Source: Candidatus Rokuibacteriota bacterium
Lineage (GTDB): Bacteria > Methylomirabilota > Methylomirabilia > Rokubacteriales > JACOUJ01
Assembly (NCBI GenBank): GCA_016177865.1
Contig: JACOUJ010000305.1
Span: forward strand, 1-8,569
Direction of reading: 5' to 3'
Length of the DNA: 8,569 nt
Shown one piece after another: positions 1-6,910 of this stretch (position 1 is its first letter; the number at the start of each line of letters is the position of its first letter). The position numbers were made by a program, and so were the translations under genes. Under the pieces are notes generated by a model, which was not told the origin of the DNA, searched no databases, and worked only from the letters and a program-made list of their open reading frames with translations.

Positions 1-1727
1 ACCACCACCATCCACTCGAGGTTCCTGAGACCCGCCCGAGTCATCTTGGCGTTCGGGCTATCCACGGCCGGATTCTGGCCCATGCAGATGAACCCCTTCA
101 CCTGCCCCTTATACATCCCTATGATGAAATGCTGGTGGGAATACGCGTCCGCCTTCTCGCGCTTGGGAAGGTAGTGGTAGGCGAAGTCGTTCTCCTTGGT
201 CGCGGCGTCCCCCCACCAGGCTTTGAACTGACTGACGACGAACTTGGGATTGTTACTCCAGAAGCTCGTCTTGGGGGTCGTCTTCTCCAGGTACTCCTGA
301 AGGGTCGGGTGAGCGCCCTGGAGCGGCATCGGCGGGTAGCCAGGGAGCATGTGGTAGAGCGTCCCCATGTCCGTCGCCCCCTGAACATTCGAGTGCCCGC
401 GCAGAGCGACGACGCCGCCACCCGGCCGCCCGATATTCCCTAGGACGAGCTGGAGCATGCAGAGGGCCCGGATCTGCTGAACCCCGTTGGTGGACTGGTT
501 GAGCTGGAGGGCATACGAGGCGGTTGCTGTCTTGTCGGGTCCCGACGCCGAACAATAGATATCCGCCACTTTCAGGAAGAGATCCTTGGAGATCCCGCAG
601 ACCCGCTCGACCATCTCGGGCGTGTAGCGGCTGTAGTGGCGACGCAGGAGCTGGAAGACGCAGTTGGGATCCTTGAGCGTGGGGTCTCGCTTCGCGTTCC
701 CTTCGGCGTCCAGCTCATACTTCCAGGTCGCCTGGTCGTAGCTCCGCTTGGCCGGGTCATAGCCGGTGAAGAGCCCCCCCAGATCCGTGGGCGTCCTGAA
801 ATTCCGGTCTACGACGAACGCGGCGTTTGTATAGTTCACGACGTAATCGTGGAAGTACTTCTGGCTCTCGATAGCGTAGCGGATCAGCCCGCCGAAGAAG
901 ACGATGTTGGTCCCGGACCGGATCGGCACCCAGATATCGGCCGTCGCCGAGGTGCGGGTGAAGCGGGGATCGACGTGGATGATCTTCGCCCCCCGCTCCT
1001 TGGCCTTCATGACCCACTTGTAACTCACCGGGTGACATTCCGCCCAGTTAGACGTCGGCATGATCACGTCGGCATTGACGACGTCAATCAGGTTCGTCGT
1101 CATGGCGCCCCGGCCGAAGGTGGCGCCGAGGGCCGGCACGGTGGCCGAGTGGCAGAGGCGGGCTGAGTTCTCGAGGTTCACGAGCCCCATCCCGCGCGAC
1201 AGCTTGGCGATCAGGTAGTTCTCCTCGTTGTCGAGGACCGAGGAGCCGAGCCAGGCGACCCCCTCGCACCGATTCACGGTGACCTCTTTGTCTCCGGCCT
1301 TGACCTTCCCAACGAAAGTCGCGTCCCGGGTCTTCTTCACCCGTTGGGCAATCTGCTCCATCATCCAGTCGAGCGGCTTTTCCTCCCACTTGTCGCTCCC
1401 CGGGGCGCGGTACATGGCTTTCGTCCACCGCCTCTCGTTGATAGAGAGTTGGTACGTGGACGAGCCCTTCGGACAGAGCGCCCCTTCCGTGTGCGGAGTA
1501 TCCGGATCACCTTCAATATCAATAATCTTCCCGTCACGGACGTAGATGAGCTGGGCGCACCCCACGGCGCAGTAAGGGCAAACTCCCGGAAAGGCCTTGG
1601 CCTCCTTGATGCGCATGGTACTGGCGTATTGTTGAACCGCCGAGAGGTCCAGGGCACGGCCACCTACAGCCACCCCCGCTGTCGAGGCCCCCGCGTACTT
1701 CAGGAAGTCCCTTCGCGTTACGCTCAT
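1..1727 (-). CDS. Formate dehydrogenase alpha subunit, periplasmic, Cys-type (partial, C-terminus outside window)
   Basis: This is the catalytic subunit of an FdnG/FdoG-type membrane-bound formate dehydrogenase, which oxidises formate to CO2 at a bis-pterin Mo or W centre. The reading frame is open from the ATG to the window edge (575 codons); E. coli FdnG is about 1015 residues, so a little over half is seen. A twin-arginine signal (TRRDFLK, residues 4-10) implies folded export to the periplasm. Cys50, Cys53, Cys57 and Cys85 form the C-x2-C-x3-C-x27-C 4Fe-4S site, followed by the conserved Lys87. Residues 192-193 are Cys-His where E. coli FdnG has Sec-His; the codon is TGC, so this is a cysteine enzyme. 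Family landmarks TFGRGAM (203-209), DPRFTRT (253-259), GLFTGYD (318-324) and RGHSNVQG (443-450) follow. The start is supported by GGAG 7 nt upstream. Partner FeS and cytochrome b subunits would lie to the left. The family call is confident; the physiological direction and the metal are not visible. Confidence 0.93.
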   Translation of the reverse strand, partial: MSVTRRDFLKYAGASTAGVAVGGRALDLSAVQQYASTMRIKEAKAFPGVCPYCAVGCAQLIYVRDGKIIDIEGDPDTPHTEGALCPKGSSTYQLSINERRWTKAMYRAPGSDKWEEKPLDWMMEQIAQRVKKTRDATFVGKVKAGDKEVTVNRCEGVAWLGSSVLDNEENYLIAKLSRGMGLVNLENSARLCHSATVPALGATFGRGAMTTNLIDVVNADVIMPTSNWAECHPVSYKWVMKAKERGAKIIHVDPRFTRTSATADIWVPIRSGTNIVFFGGLIRYAIESQKYFHDYVVNYTNAAFVVDRNFRTPTDLGGLFTGYDPAKRSYDQATWKYELDAEGNAKRDPTLKDPNCVFQLLRRHYSRYTPEMVERVCGISKDLFLKVADIYCSASGPDKTATASYALQLNQSTNGVQQIRALCMLQLVLGNIGRPGGGVVALRGHSNVQGATDMGTLYHMLPGYPPMPLQGAHPTLQEYLEKTTPKTSFWSNNPKFVVSQFKAWWGDAATKENDFAYHYLPKREKADAYSHQHFIIGMYKGQVKGFICMGQNPAVDSPNAKMTRAGLRNLEWMVV

Positions 1728-1734
1728 GGGACGA

Positions 1735-1738
1735 CTCC
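1735..1738 (-). promoter_or_regulatory. Shine-Dalgarno site of the formate dehydrogenase gene
   Basis: On the minus strand AAAGGAGTCGTCCC precedes the ATG, putting GGAG 7 nt before the start codon. This fixes the start just before the twin-arginine signal. Confidence 0.7.
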
Positions 1739-1781
1739 TTTCTTCCCGTGATCCGGGGCAGGAGATTGTGAAATGGTTCTC

Positions 1782-1834
1782 GAAAAAGCGAAGGCCGTCC
1801 ATGGGTTGCGGAAGCTCCGCACCGTGGACGGCCT
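1782..1834 (-). terminator. Probable intrinsic terminator of the leu-asd-truA operon
   Basis: The arms at 1792-1804 and 1822-1834 are complementary over 13 positions with one imperfect pair. Inside them a second stem (1807-1812 with 1816-1821, TGCGGA/TCCGCA) closes on a 3-nt loop, leaving a 2-nt bulge at 1805-1806. On the minus strand the stem is followed after four bases (TCGC) by five T residues (complement of A1783-A1787). It lies about 50 nt after the truA stop, as expected for an operon end. The T-run does not begin directly at the stem and is short, so efficiency may be modest. The imperfect pair is C-A in minus-strand RNA but a G-U wobble in plus-strand RNA. An alternative is a structured leader of the formate dehydrogenase gene. 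Confidence 0.6.
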
Positions 1835-1836
1835 CC

Positions 1837-1854
1837 CTAACTGGCACAAGTTAG
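1837..1854. repeat. Small inverted repeat between truA and the long hairpin
   Basis: CTAACT at 1837-1842 and AGTTAG at 1849-1854 are perfect inverted repeats around a 6-nt spacer. They sit directly beside the larger hairpin. They may be part of the same 3' end structure; there is no T-run of their own on either strand. Confidence 0.35.
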
Positions 1855-1884
1855 CCATAGGAAAGGTCTGATGGTAAGGCCAAG

Positions 1885-2676
1885 CTACCTTGGAGGATCT
1901 GGTTTGTCAAGTGAAAATCGAGCGTTTCGGAGGGGCTCCCTGGGATAGAGGACTCGCAGGAGATAGAGGCCATTCGGGGGGGCGGTCGGGCCGGCTTGAC
2001 GGCGGTCCAACCCCAGGAGCAGTTCGGCCATCCATGCAGCAGGGTGCCGCCCTCGCCCGATTTCGACCAGGCTCCCCACAATATTTCTGACCATGTGGTG
2101 GAGAAAGCTGTCCGCGGAAAGGAAGATACCGATCAGCCCGCGCCGGGCTCTGACTCTGGCGGAAAGGATTTGACAGACAGGGTCGCGGTTTCGACCTGCC
2201 GAGGCGCAGAACGCAGAAAAATCATGTTTCCCCCGGAGATGAACAAGGGCTTGCCCCATGGCGCTAATGTCCAAATCACCCGGGACCCACCAGGCACGCC
2301 CCCGCCAGAAGACGGCTTCAATGGGGCGATTCAGGATCACATAGGCGTATCGCTTGGCCAGGGCCCAGCGACGGGCATCAAAATCCGATGGAACTTCATC
2401 GGCTCTGAGGACGCGGATATCTCGTGGTAACCAATGATTCAGAGCGCGCGGGATGGCGGCCGTGGGGAGGCGGTTCTCGGTCTCGAAGTGCGCCACCTGG
2501 CCGAGGGCGTGGACCCCGGCGTCGGTTCGGCTCGCGCCGTTCAGAGCCGGGCGGGACCCTGTGAGATTCTCGAGAGCCCGCTCAAGGCATCCTTGGACAG
2601 TTGGGCAATCGGGTTGGACCTGCCATCCGTGATAGGCCTGACCCGCGTACTCAATGACGAGCCTGATCTTCCGCAT
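1885..2676 (-). CDS. truA: tRNA pseudouridine(38-40) synthase TruA
   Basis: TruA isomerises uridines 38, 39 and 40 of the anticodon stem-loop to pseudouridine in many tRNAs; it is a cytoplasmic dimer. From the ATG at 2676 the protein has 263 residues, near the family's usual length. The catalytic motif GASRTDAGVHA (residues 47-57) has the nucleophile Asp52, and the conserved RYAY stretch follows at 109-112. Near the C-terminus, FLHHMVRNIVGSL (191-203) and APPNGLYL (232-239) are typical of the family. A TTG four codons upstream (at 2688) is an alternative start. The ATG is preferred because MRKIRLVIEY aligns well with usual TruA N-termini, although no clear Shine-Dalgarno sits before either. 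The start lies inside the end of asd (26-nt overlap), suggesting coupled translation. It is the last gene before the probable terminator. Confidence 0.95.
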   Translation of the reverse strand: MRKIRLVIEYAGQAYHGWQVQPDCPTVQGCLERALENLTGSRPALNGASRTDAGVHALGQVAHFETENRLPTAAIPRALNHWLPRDIRVLRADEVPSDFDARRWALAKRYAYVILNRPIEAVFWRGRAWWVPGDLDISAMGQALVHLRGKHDFSAFCASAGRNRDPVCQILSARVRARRGLIGIFLSADSFLHHMVRNIVGSLVEIGRGRHPAAWMAELLLGLDRRQAGPTAPPNGLYLLRVLYPREPLRNARFSLDKPDPPR

Positions 2677-3679
2677 GGGGACGACCAATCAGTAGCTCGG
2701 CGATCTGGATTGCGTTGGTAGCGGCCCCCTTGCGGAGTTGATCACCCACCACCCAGAAGGCCAGGCCATTCTCCAGCGAGCAGTCCTCGCGGATCCGTCC
2801 GACGAAGCAGTCATCCTGCCCCTCCGCGAGGATTGGCATCGGGTAGCGGCTTTTCTCCGGATCGTCCCAGAGGCGCAACCCGGGGAAGCGCTCGAAAAGC
2901 GCCCTCGCCTCGGCCGCCGTGACTTTCCGTTCGGTCTCGGCGTGGACCGAGACTGAATGCGCGGTGAAGACGGGGACCCGAACCGTCGTCCCGGAAACCC
3001 GAATTCCGGGCTCCTCAAGGATTTTCCTGGTCTCGTTCTGCAGCTTCATCTCTTCCTTCGTGTACCCCGTGTCGAGAAACACGTCGATGTGAGGAAGGAG
3101 GTTAAAAGCGATCGGGTGGGGAAAGACCCGAGCCTCCATGGGCTCGCCCTTCGCCCAGGCCAGGGTCTGTGACCTCAGCTCTTCCACACCCTGGGCCCCC
3201 GCGCCGGAGACGGCCTGAAAGCTCGTTGCGACGACGCGAACGACGCGGGCCGCGTCGTGCAGGGGCTTCAAGGCCATCACCATCACAATCGTCGTGCAGT
3301 TCGGAACGGCCAGGAGTCCCCGATGTCCCTTGGCCGCGTGAGCATTAATCTCAGGCACCACGAGCGGGACCGTCGGGTCCATTCTGAAGGCGCTGCTGTT
3401 GTCAATCGCGATCGCCCCGGCCGCCACAGCCTGCGGAGCAAACTCCAGGCTCCGGGCGCTCCCGGCGGAGAAGAGGGCGATCTCGATCCCGCGGAAGACT
3501 CCAGGGGCAAGGCGTTCCACCCGAACGGTCTCCCCTGAGAACGTGACCGTCTTCCCGGCTGACCGTTCGGAGGCGAAACAGTGAAGCTCGCGGACCGGGA
3601 ACTTCCGTTCCTCCAACACCTGGAGCATGGTCTGACCGACGGCCCCCGTGACCCCAACGATCGCAACGGTGTAGCTCAT
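2651..3679 (-). CDS. asd: Aspartate-semialdehyde dehydrogenase
   Basis: Asd reduces L-4-aspartyl phosphate with NADPH to aspartate semialdehyde, the branch point to diaminopimelate/lysine, homoserine, threonine and methionine. The 342-residue product has the N-terminal nucleotide-binding turn GVTGAVGQ (9-16), the catalytic cysteine in VPNCTTI (Cys128), SFQAVSGAGAQG (153-164), and the active-site histidine in VPVFTAHSVSV (His241). Length and motifs fit the shorter bacterial USG/Asd2-like branch. The start is the ATG at 3679, which overlaps the leuB stop as ATGA (3676-3679), with GGAGA about 11 nt upstream inside leuB. An in-frame ATG 17 codons further up would extend into leuB and add sequence preceding the beta strand that starts the Rossmann fold, so it is not used. 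Association of asd with leuB and truA is also known in Pseudomonas, where they lie in one neighbourhood. No aspartate kinase is in this window. Confidence 0.96.
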   Translation of the reverse strand: MSYTVAIVGVTGAVGQTMLQVLEERKFPVRELHCFASERSAGKTVTFSGETVRVERLAPGVFRGIEIALFSAGSARSLEFAPQAVAAGAIAIDNSSAFRMDPTVPLVVPEINAHAAKGHRGLLAVPNCTTIVMVMALKPLHDAARVVRVVATSFQAVSGAGAQGVEELRSQTLAWAKGEPMEARVFPHPIAFNLLPHIDVFLDTGYTKEEMKLQNETRKILEEPGIRVSGTTVRVPVFTAHSVSVHAETERKVTAAEARALFERFPGLRLWDDPEKSRYPMPILAEGQDDCFVGRIREDCSLENGLAFWVVGDQLRKGAATNAIQIAELLIGRPHAEDQARH

Positions 3680-4761
3680 GTGTAAAGCGTCTCCAAGTCC
3701 CGGACAATGAGCTCGCCCATCCGGCGACACCCGACCAGTGTGGTCCCTTCCGAATGGATGTCTTTGGTCCGGTACCCCTTCTCCAGCACGCGGAGAACCG
3801 CCGTTTCGACGCGCTCAGCCTCAGCCGGGAGGTCCAGGGAATAACGGAGCAGCATCGCCGCGGAGAGGATCGCGGCGATAGGATTGGCCAAGTCCCGCCC
3901 CGCGATGTCGGGGGCTGTGCCGTGGACCGGCTCGTAGAGCGCCGTCTTCCCCCCCAGGCTGGCGGAAGGCAGCATCCCCATCGAGCCGGCCAGGACCGCC
4001 GCCTCGTCGGAAAGGATGTCGCCGAAGGTGTTCTCCGTCACCAGGGTGTCGAACTGGAGCGGATTCAGGATCAACTGCATGGCGCAGTTGTCCACGAGCA
4101 TGTGCTCCAGGGTGACATCTGGATAGTCCTGGCTCACTTCCATCACCACCTGGCGCCAGAGCGTGGAGACCGCGAGGACGTTCGCCTTGTCGACCGAGGT
4201 GAGTTTCCGCCGACGCTTTCTGGCTACTTCAAAGGCCAGACGCGCGACCCGCTCGATCTCGGGCGTCGTATAGATCATGCTATTGATCCCGCGCATGCCT
4301 CCCTGAATCTTCTCGATCCCGCGGGGCTCGCCGAAATAGAGGCCCCCGGTCAGCTCGCGAATCACCAAGAGATCAGTGCCCTCCACCACCGAGCGCTTCA
4401 GCGGCGAGGCATCCACGAGCATCGGGAAGAGCTTGGCGGGTCGAAGATTGGCGAAGAGGTCGAGTTCCTTCCTGAGCGCGAGGAGCCCCCGCTCGGGGCG
4501 TTGCTCGGGCGGGAGGTCATCCCATTTGGGACCGCCGACGGCGCCAAAGAGGATCGCGTCGGCTGTCCGGCAAAGATCGAGGGTCGCCCCGGGGATCGGG
4601 GTTCCATGAGCGTCAATCGCCGCGCCTCCGCAGAGCGCCTCTTCGAACTCAAAGCCGACCCCGACCCCCTGCCCGACGGCCCGAAGGACCTTCACCGCCT
4701 CGGTCGTGACCTCCTGGCCGATCCCATCGCCCGGCAAGACCACGATCTTGTAGTTCGTCAT
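3676..4761 (-). CDS. leuB: 3-isopropylmalate dehydrogenase
   Basis: LeuB oxidises and decarboxylates (2R,3S)-3-isopropylmalate to 2-oxoisocaproate with NAD+, the third leucine-specific step. The product has 361 residues, standard for the family. It begins MTNYKIVVLPGDGIG, the usual N-terminal strand and nucleotide loop. Substrate and metal residues are evident: RELTGGLYFG (135-144, Tyr142), DKANVL (191-196, Lys192), VDNCAMQL (223-230, Asp224), and TENTFGDILSDEAA (242-255, Asp248 and Asp252). EPVHGTAPDIAG (277-288) carries the Asp285 that marks NAD rather than NADP preference in this family. The start at 4761 lies 2 nt after the leuD stop. The same frame stays open further upstream to 5118, but that part runs antiparallel in no known domain and overlaps leuD, so it is discarded. 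The asd start overlaps its stop by 4 nt. Confidence 0.97.
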   Translation of the reverse strand: MTNYKIVVLPGDGIGQEVTTEAVKVLRAVGQGVGVGFEFEEALCGGAAIDAHGTPIPGATLDLCRTADAILFGAVGGPKWDDLPPEQRPERGLLALRKELDLFANLRPAKLFPMLVDASPLKRSVVEGTDLLVIRELTGGLYFGEPRGIEKIQGGMRGINSMIYTTPEIERVARLAFEVARKRRRKLTSVDKANVLAVSTLWRQVVMEVSQDYPDVTLEHMLVDNCAMQLILNPLQFDTLVTENTFGDILSDEAAVLAGSMGMLPSASLGGKTALYEPVHGTAPDIAGRDLANPIAAILSAAMLLRYSLDLPAEAERVETAVLRVLEKGYRTKDIHSEGTTLVGCRRMGELIVRDLETLYT

Positions 4762-4763
4762 CG

Positions 4764-5303
4764 TCAGTCGCGCTTCGCCTCGTAGGACGAGGGCGTGTGA
4801 GCGACCTCCTTGGTCAGACCCACTTTTCGAGCCACGTAGGGCATGAGGCCGCCGGCATCCATGATCTCCCGGGCGAAGGCTGGCATCGGCTGGGCCTGAT
4901 GGCTCTCCCCCTTTGTTAGATTCCGGATCTCCCCCGTCTCCGGATCCAGCTCGAGCTGGTCCCCCGCGCTGATCCGCTCCGCCGCGTCTGTCTCGAAGAG
5001 GGGAAGCCCCAGGTTGATGCAGTTTCGAAAGAAGATCCGGCCAAACGACTTGGCGATCACGGCCGAGATGCCCGCCGCCTTGATGGCAATCGGGGCGTGC
5101 TCTCTTGAGGAGCCGCACCCGAAGTTCTTGAGCCCGACCATCACGTCACCCGGCTTGACACTCTTGAGCAACTCCGGGTCGGCATCCTCCATGAGGTGCC
5201 TGCCAAGCTCCCCGGGGTCGGTCGTGACCAGATATCTGGCCGGGATGATCTGGTCCGTGTCGATGTTGTCGCCGTACTTCCATGCCTTCCCCTGGAATTT
5301 CAT
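4764..5303 (-). CDS. leuD: 3-isopropylmalate dehydratase small subunit
   Basis: LeuD is the swivelling small subunit that, with LeuC, converts 2-isopropylmalate to 3-isopropylmalate via isopropylmaleate. The motifs YGDNIDTDQIIPARYL (10-25) and FGCGSSREHAPIAIKAAG (61-78) are diagnostic, and AKSFGRIFFRNCINLGLPL (84-102) follows. The product is 179 residues. The last 17 or so (after Val161) extend past where short-type LeuD proteins usually end, so there is a hydrophilic tail of unknown role. The ATG at 5303 overlaps the stop of the small upstream gene as ATGA (5300-5303). A good AGGAGG (5314-5319) lies 10 nt upstream of the ATG, inside that gene, so initiation does not depend wholly on coupling. 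Homoaconitase-type small subunits share these motifs, but the leuA and leuB neighbours favour leucine synthesis. Confidence 0.95.
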   Translation of the reverse strand: MKFQGKAWKYGDNIDTDQIIPARYLVTTDPGELGRHLMEDADPELLKSVKPGDVMVGLKNFGCGSSREHAPIAIKAAGISAVIAKSFGRIFFRNCINLGLPLFETDAAERISAGDQLELDPETGEIRNLTKGESHQAQPMPAFAREIMDAGGLMPYVARKVGLTKEVAHTPSSYEAKRD

Positions 5304-5623
5304 GCGGGGCGAGCCTCCTCGCTTTCACGCGTCGGCGGCCGTGTCTTTTCCCCTTCCCGTCTCAGACGATCGAATCGATTGTGAAGCTCGATCCGCTCCT
5401 CGAGCAACCGCCGCGCCTCCTCCGTCTTTCCTATGCCAAGCAGTTCCATGATCTGGCGGCGCGTGGATGGCTCCACCACTCGTGAACTGAGGAGCGGATC
5501 GTAGATGCGGGTCAGCTCGAGGAGGAGGCGATTGACCCTGGCAAGATCATCAAAGTGAGAACGGATCTCCTCGAACAGCTTGTCAACGACGTCCTGATAG
5601 CGCTCGTGCCGGGTCTTTGGCAT
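5300..5623 (-). CDS. Uncharacterised helical protein encoded between leuC and leuD
   Basis: I do not recognise this 107-residue product. It starts with an ATG 16 nt after the leuC stop and ends overlapping the leuD start by 4 nt (ATGA), so it is built into the leu operon. It has no signal peptide, membrane segment or cysteine. Residues 6-45 (HERYQDVVDKLFEEI onward) read as amphipathic helices with regular Leu/Ile/Phe/Val spacing. A short break at the DP and EP prolines (42-43, 51-52) leads to a second helical part with RRQIMELLGIGKTEEARRLL (55-74). The tail from 90 is basic/acidic and Pro-rich and probably disordered. That layout fits a small protein-binding or oligomerising helper, possibly of LeuCD, but this is inferred only from position and composition. 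The upstream sequence has only a weak AGAGAG before the ATG. Its codon use looks like that of its neighbours, and the frame fits the gap exactly, which argues that it is real. Confidence 0.8.
   Translation of the reverse strand: MPKTRHERYQDVVDKLFEEIRSHFDDLARVNRLLLELTRIYDPLLSSRVVEPSTRRQIMELLGIGKTEEARRLLEERIELHNRFDRLRREGEKTRPPTRESEEARPA
5314..5319 (-). promoter_or_regulatory. Shine-Dalgarno site of leuD within the preceding gene
   Basis: AGGAGG on the minus strand stands 10 nt before the leuD ATG and inside the last codons of the 107-residue gene. It confirms the leuD start and allows independent initiation. Confidence 0.6.
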
Positions 5624-5639
5624 CGCTCTCTGGTCTCGA

Positions 5640-6908
5640 TCAGGGGGCGACCACTTCCTCGGGGTGGCTGATCTTCCCTGTCACGGCGGTCGCGGCGGCC
5701 ACGGCCGGGCTGGCCAGATACACCTTCGCCTTCGGGTGCCCCATCCGGCCGGGGAAGTTCCGGTTCGAGGTCGAGAGACAGACATCATTGGGCCCCAACA
5801 CGCCCATGTAACCGCCGAGGCAGGGACCACAAGTCCCTTCGGCAATGGCGCACCCCGCCTCGGAGAAGATCTGAATGAGACCTTCCTTCAGGGCCAGCTC
5901 GAAGACCTGGTGGGTGGCCGGGATCACGATGCAGCGGACATAGGGAGCGACCTTCTTTCCGCGGATGATCTGTGCGGCAATCCTCAGGTCCTCCAAGCGG
6001 GCGTTGGTACAGGAGCCGATAAAGACCTGGTCGACCTCGGTTCCAGCCACCTCCCCGAGGGGGTGGACGTTATCCGGAGAATACGGGGCGGCCACCTGGA
6101 GACCCACCTTGCCGGCATCCCACTCGTAGATCGAGTGATACTTGGCGTCAGAATCGGACTCGTAGACCTTCCATTGCCGCTTGGCCCGGGGACGGACGTA
6201 CTCCACCGTCACGTCGTCAGCGGCAATGATCCCGCTCTTCCCCCCGGCCTCGATCGCCATATTGCACATCGTGAGGCGGGCGTCCACCGAGAGCGAGCGG
6301 ATCGCCTCCCCGGTGAACTCCATCGCCCGGTAAAGGGCCCCATCCACGCCGATCTGGCCGATGGTATAGAGGATGAGATCCTTCGCGCTCGACCAGGGCT
6401 GGAGTCTTCCGTAGAAGTGGAACTTCATAGACTCCGGGACCTTGAACCACGTCTCCCCGGTAATCATGGCAGCGGCCAAGTCGGTGGAGCCAACCCCGCT
6501 GGAGAAGCAGCCGAGCCCCCCGTAGGTACAGGAGTGGGAGTCGGCCCCCAGGATCACATCCCCCGGAACGACCAATCCCTCCTGTGGGAGCAGGATGTGT
6601 TCGATCCCCCCCCGGCCCTCATCGTAGAAGTACTTCATGCGGTGGCGCCGCGCAAAGTCTCGAACCACCTGGCACTGCTCCGCGGACTTGATGTCCTTGG
6701 CGGGGACGAAGTGCGACAGCACGAAGGTCACGCGGTCCGTGTCAAAGAGCTTCGTCGCCCCCACCTTCTCGAACTCTTTGATCGCGAGGGGGGCGGTGAT
6801 GTCATTCCCCATGATGAGGTCGAGTTTGCACTCGATCAGCTCCCCCGGGTGGACCTCTCTCTTGCCGGCGTGGGCGGCCAGGATTTTTTCAGTAACCGTC
6901 ATCGACAT
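5640..6908 (-). CDS. leuC: 3-isopropylmalate dehydratase large subunit (short, HACN/IPMI type)
   Basis: LeuC holds the 4Fe-4S cluster of isopropylmalate isomerase, an aconitase-family dehydratase acting in the cytoplasm with LeuD. The product is 422 residues, the length of the archaeal-type LeuC/homoaconitase group rather than the roughly 470-residue enterobacterial form. The cluster ligands are evident as FIGSCTNARLEDL (297-309, Cys300) and GTCGPCLGG (358-366, Cys360 and Cys363). GADSHSCTYGGLG (121-133) and the SNRNFPGRMG signature (381-390) are also present. The first codons read Met-Ser-Met; the ATG at 6908, 2 nt after the leuA stop, is chosen, with 6902 as the alternative. An AGAGGTGG stretch in the end of leuA is a possible ribosome site. 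Large subunits of this group can act on homoaconitate or methylmalate-type substrates. The leuA, leuD and leuB neighbours make isopropylmalate by far the most likely. Confidence 0.96.
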   Translation of the reverse strand: MSMTVTEKILAAHAGKREVHPGELIECKLDLIMGNDITAPLAIKEFEKVGATKLFDTDRVTFVLSHFVPAKDIKSAEQCQVVRDFARRHRMKYFYDEGRGGIEHILLPQEGLVVPGDVILGADSHSCTYGGLGCFSSGVGSTDLAAAMITGETWFKVPESMKFHFYGRLQPWSSAKDLILYTIGQIGVDGALYRAMEFTGEAIRSLSVDARLTMCNMAIEAGGKSGIIAADDVTVEYVRPRAKRQWKVYESDSDAKYHSIYEWDAGKVGLQVAAPYSPDNVHPLGEVAGTEVDQVFIGSCTNARLEDLRIAAQIIRGKKVAPYVRCIVIPATHQVFELALKEGLIQIFSEAGCAIAEGTCGPCLGGYMGVLGPNDVCLSTSNRNFPGRMGHPKAKVYLASPAVAAATAVTGKISHPEEVVAP

Positions 6909-6910
6909 GG

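Noticed and set aside
1152..1154. Selenocysteine codon in the formate dehydrogenase
   Set aside because: The codon at the Sec position is TGC, not TGA, and no in-frame stop is present, so recoding is not needed.
1..1727. Several short frames on both strands across the formate dehydrogenase region
   Set aside because: A single minus-strand frame runs without a stop from 1727 to the edge and carries all FdnG-type motifs. The short ones are shadows.
1728..1884. Molybdenum-cofactor or other known riboswitch before the formate dehydrogenase gene
   Set aside because: Only nested simple stems are seen, without a multi-helix junction or conserved sequence I could assign to a known class. The downstream T-run fits a terminator better.
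3680..3730. Asd start 17 codons upstream (359 residues)
   Set aside because: The extension lies in leuB. The normal Asd N-terminus MSYTVAIVGVTGAVG begins at 3679, with an ATGA overlap and an SD-like GGAGA.
3754..4785. Plus-strand open frame of 343 codons opposite leuB
   Set aside because: It is antisense to leuB, has no ribosome site or motif, and is explained by GC-rich third positions of the real gene.
4762..5118. N-terminal extension of leuB to a 480-residue product
   Set aside because: The added 119 residues overlap leuD in another frame and look like shadow sequence. LeuB starts normally at 4761 with MTNYKIVVLPGDGIG.
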